From Loripinus fragilis (taxonomy: Eukaryota; Mollusca; Bivalvia; Lucinida; Lucinidae), in contig OZ026515.1 of NCBI GenBank assembly GCA_964019695.1, positions 42,399,994 through 42,463,993 of the forward strand: a DNA stretch of 64,000 nt. The letters run 5' to 3'. The notes beneath the pieces were generated by a model. The model searched no databases. It worked only from the letters and a program-made list of their open reading frames with translations, and was not told where the DNA came from. Below, in pieces: positions 62,001 through 64,000 of this stretch (position 1 is its first letter; the number at the start of each line of letters is the position of its first letter). Made by a program: the position numbers and the translations under genes.

Positions 62001-62172
62001 CCAGAAAAATAAATAATTAAAAAAAAAATTGTTTGCCTACCCTACTAAAAATTTCAGACCCGTTACCCGAAACACACTTTTTTTTTATTTGGCCTTTTAA
62101 ATGTTCTCATGAAATTTCTTATTTCTTTTACAGTATAGCTACCAGTTTGACTTGGAAAAGACTGTTAACTGA
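41014..62172 (+). CDS. MVB12: MVB12 (FAM125) subunit of ESCRT-I, nine coding exons
   Basis: Coding exons are 41014-41091, 45430-45537, 47523-47613, 49324-49456, 50781-50864, 53072-53229, 58366-58427, 59677-59727 and 62134-62172, giving 267 residues and a TGA stop. Every intron is GT-AG and phases agree. Residues 6 to about 150 are a MABP domain (PITGVAVVAD, ADLWRDGWFGSRVTRYLC, AGFTVV, GYTLVGELNSL). Residues 166-217 are a proline/serine-rich linker. Residues 218-267 are a UMA domain (PISGVAWQLSPKLEAL, LPEIKYKSL, YSYQFDLEKTVN). In animals MVB12 joins TSG101, VPS28 and VPS37 in ESCRT-I, which sorts ubiquitinated membrane proteins into multivesicular bodies; MABP binds acidic membranes and UMA marks ESCRT-I-associated subunits. 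Length is close to vertebrate MVB12A and MVB12B. I cannot say which paralogue it matches better. UBAP1 is excluded by the MABP domain. Confidence 0.94.
41430..41745. mobile_element. Decayed hairpin plus GTGACATGTGATTTCC-family MITE
   Basis: 41430-41500 keeps TGGTGCTCATTGAGTACCAA of the CTCAAAAGAACC family. 41500-41745 carries GAGATTTCCACCAATGTGG, AGTCTGATCAGAGCCTTTGC, TCGCTTGAATATTTTATGAG and TTGTTGGAAATCTCATGTC, shared with 49058, 50150 and 62877. Confidence 0.65.
41840..43605. mobile_element. 1766-bp TIR element in MVB12 intron 1, 5-bp target-site duplication
   Basis: The left end CAGGGTTTGCGCTA is inverted on the right as TAGCGCGAACCCTG (one mismatch in 14). CTCTT is duplicated at 41835-41839 and 43606-43610. 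Both subterminal regions repeat TTTCGCCA words. The interior (about 42000-43350) is homologous to 37794-39049. CAGGGTT ends with 5-bp duplications occur in some hAT groups. No transposase frame, so it is non-autonomous. Confidence 0.85.
43853..44098. mobile_element. Fold-back MITE, CGAGGTTATAAAACT family, copy 1
   Basis: GGGCCCCGAGGTTATAAAAC on the left is inverted as GTTTTATAACGTAGGGGCC on the right, with subterminal TTTCATGCTCAACTC. The core AATGTTAAAATG-CAACA forms a hairpin (43925-43965). The second copy is at 45655-45900. Confidence 0.85.
44361..44580. mobile_element. TTAA-type fold-back MITE (GATCCAGATCAGG family)
   Basis: CTGCTGATAACCTTTGCGAA on the left; CCCAGTAGGCAGAGTTAA on the right. 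The core TTGGATCCAGCTCAGGCCCG is inverted after GACATTTTGGACCC. Half of a CTCAAAAGAACC hairpin (44255-44345) precedes it and may have cost it its left end. Confidence 0.8.
44750..44955 (+). mobile_element. Inner family A SINE, 13-bp target-site duplication
   Basis: GTGTCCTTGAGCA occurs at 44737-44749 and 44956-44968. The insert begins GAGGGAGCACAGTGGCTCAG (A box), has GATTCGAGCC (B box) and ends in AAACAAAGAAACAAA. Confidence 0.85.
44995..45300 (+). mobile_element. Retroelement 3'-end fragment, tandemly doubled, 15-bp duplication
   Basis: CCTCTGCTTAGTACT is present at 44980-44994 and 45301-45315. The insert is two copies, 160 bp apart, of a unit from TTTTATGTGT through GACCCAAAAGGGTTG to GCGTCGTTAAAC, ending in CATCATCATC or CAGCATCAGC. 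The GTCGTTAAAC-type end is common on molluscan LINE/SINE tails. Confidence 0.8.
45430..45537 (+). CDS. MVB12: MVB12 coding exon 2 (residues 27-62)
   Basis: Encodes LDRTYDKHEDADLWRDGW and then FGSRVTRYLCVERC, the most recognisable MABP signature. Acceptor CTGTTTCAG, donor CCG|GTAGGC (weaker than consensus), phase 0. The nested SINE block ends about 40 bp upstream. Confidence 0.95.
45562..46020. mobile_element. TTAA-type fold-back MITE split by a second MITE
   Basis: The left part (TAACTCTTTCCCCACCAGTG through GATTACATGTCAGGCC) and right part (TCTGAATTCAATTTTATTTG through ACACTCTGATGGTGTTCACG) belong to the GATCCAGATCAGG family. Between them, at 45655-45900, sits a copy of the CGAGGTTATAAAACT element. 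Confidence 0.75.
45655..45900. mobile_element. Fold-back MITE, CGAGGTTATAAAACT family, copy 2
   Basis: Right end GTTTTATAACCTCGGAGCC; left end GGCCCTGAGTTCATAAAAA. The central hairpin AATGTTAAAATGCCAACA is inverted at 45796-45834. It lies inside the MITE at 45562-46020. Confidence 0.8.
46070..46275. mobile_element. Decayed MITE of the CAGCAGACGAC type
   Basis: CATCTGCTTAAGTCATCTGC, CTAACATTATTTAACTTA, TGGGTCCACACTGTTTG and AAAGCAGACGACTTTTGTTG follow the order of the element at 53247 in inverted orientation. Confidence 0.65.
46650..46868. mobile_element. CAGACCAGCCTGCGCA-family TIR element, copy 2
   Basis: GAAAACCTGTCTTCAGGG, GGCGCAGACCAGCCTGCC and CTAGTCTCTGTAGCTGAGCA. The right end is lost. 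Confidence 0.75.
47213..47462. mobile_element. CAGACCAGCCTGCGCA-family TIR element, copy 3 (inverted)
   Basis: GGACAAAACCTGTCTTCGAG on the left and GAAGACAGGTTTTCTCGTGT on the right. Inside, CTCAGCTACAGAGACTAACT and ACTGCGCAGATGCGCAGGCT are inverted relative to the other copies. It ends about 60 bp before coding exon 3. Confidence 0.8.
47523..47613 (+). CDS. MVB12: MVB12 coding exon 3 (residues 63-92)
   Basis: Encodes GKDVLVDVTVINDR and DPVPAGFTVVDYTHDS plus the first base of an Arg codon. Acceptor GGTTTCTTTTAG; consensus donor GTAAGT; phase 1. This is the only copy of the exon here with a proper pyrimidine-rich acceptor. The downstream array repeats it. Confidence 0.94.
47614..48720 (+). 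repeat. Tandem array derived from MVB12 coding exon 3
   Basis: About twelve units follow the real exon. Long units (104 bp) hold nearly the whole exon, its GTAAGT donor and TTCCATAGTACACAA as linker. Short units (69 bp) lack about 35 nt of the middle of the exon. Donors are kept in every unit, but the acceptor side is replaced by the linker. In the exon frame every unit reads into a TAG in the linker (SSKFP, stop). In another frame short units stay open, giving 23-residue repeats at 48461-48820, which is an artefact. The last unit (from 48622) is the most diverged. Confidence 0.93.
49058..49292. mobile_element. GTGACATGTGATTTCC-family MITE, copy 2
   Basis: CACATGAGATTTCCAACAAT on the left and TTGGAAATCACATGTCACGG on the right are inverted ends. 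The interior has CAGACCAGCCTGTGCA and AGCTATTGACTGAAAATCAT. It ends about 30 bp before the acceptor of coding exon 4. Confidence 0.85.
49324..49456 (+). CDS. MVB12: MVB12 coding exon 4 (residues 93-136)
   Basis: Encodes (R)ERAIKRRVMCVRWMNTSI, ISELILMSKGTRRPP and NGYTLV, a MABP strand-loop-strand segment with a basic cluster. Acceptor TTTCTGCTATGTAAAG; donor GG|GTAAGC, phase 2. Confidence 0.93.
49590..49785. mobile_element. Partial copy of the repeat at 14450-15612
   Basis: ATCGCAAATCCCCACGCT, CCAGTCCCACCCGGGGGCAT and CACACAAAGTTTGTTATAAA match one unit. Confidence 0.7.
49793..50000. mobile_element. Mariner/pogo-like MITE (TACAGTAAAACC), copy 2
   Basis: TACATTAAAACTTGTGAAAA on the left and ACATGGGTTTTACTGTA on the right. 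The core AGAATGCTCAAGGGGAGCAT is a palindrome. Confidence 0.85.
50150..50385. mobile_element. GTGACATGTGATTTCC-family MITE, copy 3
   Basis: GAGCCGTGACATGTGATTTC on the left; GAAATCTCATGTCATGGCTC on the right. The interior includes GCTCTGATCAGACTGGGCAT. Confidence 0.88.
50781..50864 (+). CDS. MVB12: MVB12 coding exon 5 (residues 137-164)
   Basis: Encodes (G)ELNSLTLCYKMANIKTQ, the end of the MABP domain, then SSIGDQNNIN of the linker. Acceptor TTTCATGTAG; donor AT|GTAAGT, phase 2. Confidence 0.92.
50884..51080. mobile_element. TTAA-type fold-back MITE (GATCCAGATCAGG family)
   Basis: GTTACTCTTTACCTGCTAGT and its inverse CCTAGAATGTAAAGAGTAA are the ends. The core CCCAGATCAGGACCGACA is inverted as TGTCGGTCCTGAGCTGG. 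It starts 20 bp after the donor of coding exon 5. Confidence 0.85.
51385..51480. mobile_element. Fold-back MITE, related to the CTCAAAAGAACC family
   Basis: CTGGGTGCTTAAGAGAAACT is inverted as GTTTCTTTTAAGCTTCCAG. Diverged core. Confidence 0.7.
51500..51651. mobile_element. Mariner/pogo-like MITE (TACAGTAAAACC), copy 3
   Basis: TACAGTAAAACCTGTCTTAA on the left and CGACAGGTTTTATTGTA on the right. It is shortened in the middle. Confidence 0.85.
52025..52235. mobile_element. Mariner/pogo-like MITE (TACAGTAAAACC), copy 4
   Basis: TACAGTAAAACCTGTGTTAA on the left and ACATAGGTTTTACTGTA on the right; core AGTATTGCAGAATGCTCGAA against its complement. Confidence 0.9.
52498..52938. mobile_element. 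Long copy of the GGTCACCTGCTGGGAAAGG family
   Basis: Inverted relative to 26590. It is homologous over its length to 61385-61836, including AGCACTGCCTTGGAATAGTC, CCAACCTCACC, TATCGATGCATCATCTCCTA and AACTGAATAC. The 105-codon minus-strand frame 52390-52707 is not a gene. Confidence 0.85.
52945..53053 (+). mobile_element. Family A SINE, 3' part only
   Basis: CTTTGCTTATTACTAGTTCA, ACCGAAAAATTGTTGACTG and tail CATCAACACAAACAAACAAG. It ends 18 bp before coding exon 6, so the SINE tail lies where the branch point would be expected. Confidence 0.75.
53072..53229 (+). CDS. MVB12: MVB12 coding exon 6 (residues 165-217)
   Basis: Encodes the linker: (M)TALSNNLPYSLNPGREN, QGSPAPAPVSSGMARVGP, QRTLSMLSTNAVT. 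Acceptor TTTTATTTTCTAG; donor C|GTGAGT, phase 1. The longer open frame through 52953-53297 is intron run-on. Confidence 0.9.
53247..53494. mobile_element. TTAA-ended fold-back MITE (GCGCCAA family)
   Basis: TTAACCCTTGAAGCGCCAAG on the left; TTGGCGCTTTAAGGGTTAA on the right. The core GATCAGACTGCTCCTATAGG continues into AGCAGTCTGATC, a perfect palindrome. It starts 17 bp after the donor of coding exon 6. Confidence 0.9.
53503..54395. repeat. 447-bp tandem duplication in intron 6
   Basis: GAATAGAGG at 53503 recurs at 53950. Both units carry a TACAGTAAAACC half-element followed by TTGGCAGAACACTGGGATTT and GAGTTTGGTT. Unit 1 keeps a longer AATGCTCCAAGGGGAGCATT hairpin than unit 2. The 74- and 84-codon frames inside are shared by descent of the repeat and show no domain. 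Confidence 0.88.
54745..55000. mobile_element. CAGACCAGCCTGCGCA-family TIR element, copy 4 (most complete)
   Basis: ATATGGGCCTTGACACAAG on the left; AACAAGGCCCATAT on the right. The interior runs in family order through CAGACCAGCCTGCGCATG and AGCTAGTCTCTGTAGCTGAG. Confidence 0.88.
55312..56747. mobile_element. TTAA-type fold-back MITE split by a 1.2-kb element
   Basis: The left part TTAACTCTTACCTTGC through TCATCTGCTAGTA and right part TAACCTTTGCC through GCAGAGCATTAA join into a normal GATCCAGATCAGG-family copy once 55356-56573 and one TA are removed. Confidence 0.85.
55356..56573. mobile_element. 1218-bp pogo-like non-autonomous element
   Basis: CAGTCAAACCTG and CAGGTTTGACTG are the perfect ends, flanked by TA at 55354-55355 and 56574-56575. 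GCTTAATAGAGGTG words occur near both ends. The right third is GC-rich for this window (GGCCGC and CGCTTAA words). No DDE transposase frame; the 85-codon minus-strand frame 56163-56420 has no domain. Confidence 0.88.
56830..57915. mobile_element. 1086-bp hAT-type non-autonomous element
   Basis: TAGGGGTGCAACGATAT on the left is inverted as ATATCGTTGCACCCCTTA on the right. TTGTAAT is duplicated at 56823-56829 and 57916-57922. The right subterminal region is rich in ATATCGCAATA. AGGGGTGCAACGATA ends are a widespread hAT form. The opposite-strand frames at 57169-57405 lie inside it and have no domain. Confidence 0.88.
58060..58262. mobile_element. TTAA-type fold-back MITE (GATCCAGATCAGG family)
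   Basis: AGCTCTTTGCCCCCTGGG and GTAGGCAATGAGTTAA mark the ends. The core TTGGATCCAGATCAGGCCCA is inverted after ACATATTGT. It ends about 100 bp before coding exon 7. Confidence 0.85.
58366..58427 (+). CDS. MVB12: MVB12 coding exon 7 (residues 218-238)
   Basis: Encodes (P)ISGVAWQLSPKLEALNDL, the start of the UMA domain. Acceptor TCATATTTCAG; donor AAT|GTAAGT, phase 0. Confidence 0.93.
58470..58800. mobile_element. Two element fragments
   Basis: 58490-58610 has the palindrome GTGAGTCTGCACAAATGTGC and AGACTCACAAGAGCCTTCGC, like the GTGACATG family core. 58665-58790 begins CAGGGTTCCCACAGTCAGGG and repeats TCAGGGAAAAGTCA, a hAT-like left end without a visible right end. Confidence 0.55.
58845..59165. 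mobile_element. Two CTCAAAAGAACC-family hairpins, decayed
   Basis: 58845-58960: CAGAAGAATCATCTCTTTGG and GGATGTTTCTTTTGAGCACC. 59090-59165: TTAAACATGTTGTCCCATCT and ACAGTTCTTTCTAGTACCCA. Confidence 0.6.
59200..59420. mobile_element. TTAA-type fold-back MITE (GCGCCAA family)
   Basis: CAAGTTGTCTGCTTTTCTCG, the core GTGTGGACCCAGATCAGATT inverted as GACTGGGTCCACGCTG, then CAGCAGACGACTTCAGCAGA and CTTGGCGCTC. The left terminus is eroded. Confidence 0.8.
59677..59727 (+). CDS. MVB12: MVB12 coding exon 8 (residues 239-255)
   Basis: Encodes ISLPEIKYKSLMEIENE, the middle of the UMA domain. Acceptor ATTCTTTCAG; donor GAG|GTATGT, phase 0. Confidence 0.93.
59923..60128 (+). mobile_element. Family A SINE, full, with target-site duplication
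   Basis: GCGCAGTGGCCCAATGGTAG (A box), CAGTTCGAGCC (B box), tail CAAATCAAACAAACAAA. Flanks ACTAAATCAGGA (59911-59922) and ACTAAATCAAGGA (60129-60141) are a 12-13 bp duplication. Confidence 0.85.
60425..60490. repeat. Hairpin with CAGCTGGCTT core
   Basis: AACAGTGTGGATCCTGATCA with GCTGGCTTCGGC is inverted as GCCAGCTGATCAGAATCTGC. Partial relatives lie at 22515 and 40500. Confidence 0.7.
60846..61027 (+). mobile_element. Family A SINE, best copy, 14-bp target-site duplication
   Basis: GCGCAGTGGCTCAGTGGTAG and GAGTTCGAGCC are the A and B boxes. The tail is AATCAAATTAAACAAAACAA. TCATCATATGTTCC (60832-60845) is repeated as TCATCATACGTTCC (61028-61041). Confidence 0.92.
61385..61836. mobile_element. 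Long copy of the GGTCACCTGCTGGGAAAGG family, second
   Basis: Same orientation and extent as 52498-52938. Contains AAGCACCGCCATGGAACGGT and ACTTATCAATGCATCATCTC. Confidence 0.85.
61840..62090. mobile_element. Hairpin element with TCACCAGTAAAT motif
   Basis: TTTTGAAAGGCGAATTTGCC continues into TTTCAAAATGAATAAAATTA, a hairpin at about 61950-62000. ACCTAAATTTACTGGTGAAA recurs, inverted, at about 51140-51175 (CACCAGTAAATATAGGT). It lies within intron 8 and ends about 45 bp before the last exon. Confidence 0.65.
62134..62172 (+). CDS. MVB12: MVB12 coding exon 9 (residues 256-267) and stop
   Basis: Encodes YSYQFDLEKTVN and TGA, the aromatic/acidic end of the UMA domain. Acceptor TTTCTTTTACAG. No AATAAA is seen in the next 100 nt, so the polyadenylation site is not placed. 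Confidence 0.94.
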   Translation, partial: YSYQFDLEKTVN

Positions 62173-62262
62173 ACTCAAATAATGATCTTGAGGAAACAAG
62201 ACAACCTGGTGCTGTAGACTAAGAAAATGATAGATAGAAGACAGTATTGTGTAGATAGGATA

Positions 62263-62589
62263 AAGTAAAACCTGTCTTAAGCGGCCACTCAAAAAAAAAG
62301 ACGAAAGAAAGGTTTTGCCTTGCGGTCACCTGCTGGAAAGGGCTTACCTCTTGGCTCTCGTTTGTGGTGTCCATCTGTGAGTTTGTCACTTTCCCATTGG
62401 TATCCACAGTCAGGTGTGGTACTTGATTGTATCGATTCCCGATCTTTGCACCCTTACTTACTTTAATGACAAATGATAGCTTAATGAAGGTCTGCAATAC
62501 TTTTGACCTACATTAACTGATAATTTGTCTTGGAAACCAATTTTTATGTTCTTGTTGAGAGTGGCCATTTTACACAGGTTTTACTGTAC
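62263..62589. mobile_element. Mariner/pogo-like MITE (TACAGTAAAACC) with nested repeat
   Basis: AAGTAAAACCTGTCTTAAGC on the left and ACACAGGTTTTACTGTA on the right. The family text breaks near 62309 and resumes at about 62461 with TTTAATGACAAATGATAGCT. Confidence 0.85.
62312..62460. mobile_element. Short copy of the GGTCACCTGCTGGGAAAGG family, nested
   Basis: TTGCGGTCACCTGCTGGAAA through GATCTTTGCACCCTTACTTA. It sits inside the TACAGTAAAACC element, so it is younger than that copy. Confidence 0.85.
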
Positions 62590-62667
62590 ATTAAGATATA
62601 GAGTGAATGGATGAGTTAACTAGTTTTCAGTGAGGCAAATTTTGGAAAATTGAGACAAGCTCGCTGG

Positions 62668-62873
62668 TGTGAGAGCGTTGTGGCTCATTTGGTAGAGTGT
62701 TAGACTTTGGGTCAAAGGGTTGTGAGTTTGAGACTCACTGGAGTCACTGTGTTGTGTCCTTGAGCAAGAAGCTTTATCCTCTGCTTAGTACTGGTTCGAC
62801 CCAGAAAGACAGGAAATCTTCCCAACATGACTGAAAAATTATTGACTGAAACATAAAGCCTCAACACAAACAA
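62668..62873 (+). mobile_element. Family A SINE
   Basis: GTTGTGGCTCATTTGGTAGA (A box), GTGAGTTTGAGACTCACTGG (B-box region), TGTCCTTGAGCAAGAAGC, tail CCTCAACACAAACAAA. Confidence 0.8.
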
Positions 62874-62876
62874 AAT

Positions 62877-63117
62877 TGAGCCGTGACATGTGATTTCCAA
62901 CAATGTGGCATTTTGACAAGTGTAGACTAAGATGAGCCTGTGCAGCCTCCTTTTAAGCTGATAAACTTCAAATGATGTTCAGTCAGTAGCTTAACACTCA
63001 TAGAATATTCAAGAGACTTGCAAAGGCTCTGATCAGACTGCGCGCATGTACAGGCTGATCTGAGGCTTTGCTGTTCACACATACCATATTGTTGGAAATC
63101 TCATGCACTGGCTCAAA
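62877..63117. mobile_element. GTGACATGTGATTTCC-family MITE, copy 4
   Basis: GAGCCGTGACATGTGATTTC on the left, GAAATCTCATGCACTGGCTC on the right. GGCTCTGATCAGACTGCGCG is inside. Confidence 0.88.
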
Positions 63118-63119
63118 TG

Positions 63120-63480
63120 TGATGTTGTGTTGTATAAACAGTATACATGGGTGAAATACCAGGATATGTATGGAAAATATCACAGTATATCATGATACAG
63201 AATTTCTGCCAATTCCCATCCATACTGATATGCTATATTCAGATATAAATTCATAAGGAAAGCTACTTAGGGTAACAGCTGGTATAAAAATGCATTTTTT
63301 AAACTTTAATTCTTTTAAAGAATCAATTTTCTCCCCACCACCCCTAAATATTTAGATGTCTTAAATCCCTAACATACTTATCTGAAAATAGTTACAAATC
63401 TATTTTCATGCTTAGGAGGATAAAATGGAGTGCAAGAAGTACTAATTGTGACCATAACCCTTTGTATACTAATGAATTCT
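63120..63480. other. No feature recognised
   Basis: AT-rich sequence. ATGATACAGAATTTCTGCC and neighbouring words do not match the repeats I tracked. Confidence 0.4.
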
Positions 63481-63668
63481 TCCATCTGGTTTGATACAAA
63501 GAACCTGGGATGGTCCAATATACATATCAAGGGGTTGCAGGTAAGAATTTTCAAAGAAAAGGTACTAAGTTCCTGAAGATTGTTTTTATCTTAGGAAACA
63601 GTGAAGACCAAGGTGAAATGCCACATCTAGTGGCATTTCGTGGCATTTTACCTTGGTCTTCACTTTTT
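63480..63668. mobile_element. Fold-back element with GTGAAATGCCA core
   Basis: GTGAAGACCAAGGTGAAATG with CCACATCTAGTGG is inverted as CATTTTACCTTGGTCTTCAC. The outer text (TGGTTTGATACAAAGAACCT) is inverted relative to 7170-7200. The opposite-strand frames at 63510-63785 are hairpin artefacts. Confidence 0.75.
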
Positions 63669-63671
63669 CCT

Positions 63672-63995
63672 ACCGGGCCGCATAGCGCAGTCGGTAACGT
63701 GTCTGGTAACAGATGCAAGTCTGACTGCAGATCCTGGGGTTGCGAGTTCAATCCCGGCCTGGTCCCATACTTTCGTGGAGATTGATCATGAAATTATTTC
63801 TACATTCATTCTCCTCCCTTCCACTGATTCATTCAAGAAGGGTTGTTGTCAGTTACAAGCAACAGTAAATGCATGAATTACTGGATAACCGCTTGTTCAA
63901 GCTTGCCCAGAAAAAAAGGGGTTAGATAATTTAACCGTCCCCCCATGAGCATAGCTGTTGACCAGAATGCAAAGCAACAAACAAACAAAGAACTT
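63672..63995 (+). mobile_element. tRNA-related SINE (family C)
   Basis: GGCCGCATAGCGCAGTCGGT (A box) and GGTTGCGAGTTCAATCCCGG (B box) are about 36 nt apart in between, longer than in a normal tRNA. Body text GAAGGGTTGTTGTCAGTTAC and ACCGCTTGTTCAAGCTTGCC follows, and the tail AAAGCAACAAACAAACAAAG runs to near the window end. The acceptor stem does not pair well, so this is not a working tRNA gene. Confidence 0.65.
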
Positions 63996-64000
63996 GGATG

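Overview
This is invertebrate nuclear DNA: AT-rich, intron-rich and dominated by repeats. The mix of repeats (many short fold-back elements ending in TTAA whose text includes GTCGTCTGCTG-type motifs and perfect central palindromes, tRNA-derived SINEs, CR1-like LINEs, GGAC-rich repeats) is what I associate with bivalve molluscs, and I would guess a dreissenid mussel. The species call is inference, not proof.

One intact gene is recognisable. On the + strand, nine coding exons between 41014 and 62172 splice cleanly into a 267-residue protein with an N-terminal MABP domain and a C-terminal UMA domain, i.e. the MVB12 (FAM125) subunit of ESCRT-I. The initiator ATG directly follows an in-frame stop and lies 21 nt inside an exon that begins with an acceptor, so at least one non-coding 5' exon lies further upstream. 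Introns of 1.6 to 5.1 kb are packed with transposable elements. Just downstream of coding exon 3 lies an approximately 1.1-kb tandem array built from copies of that exon and its splice donor.

Layout. 1-7000: a tandemly duplicated segment (offset 3204 bp) and a 56-bp minisatellite that is short in the first copy and more than 2 kb long in the second. 7000-19300: hairpins, microsatellites, a possible CRE/YY1 promoter-like cluster near 7600, and molluscan-type repeats. 19300-24800: two related TIR elements and three decayed tandem copies of a minus-strand exon-like unit with conserved splice sites. 24800-33440: a retroelement block on the minus strand (Penelope-like RT scrap, old CR1-like LINE, and a nearly full-length PHD-EN-RT LINE inserted beside or into the old one). 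33440-37000: mostly unique sequence with no gene seen. 37000-41000: tandem repeats, a 1.5-kb TIR element and nested hAT-like/TTAA elements. 41000-62200: MVB12. 62200-64000: SINEs and fold-back elements.

The most interesting observations are the exon-derived array inside MVB12, two DNA elements that share a core of about 1.2 kb but carry unrelated terminal inverted repeats and target-site duplications, the triplicated pseudo-exon unit, and several nested insertions whose target-site duplications can be read directly.
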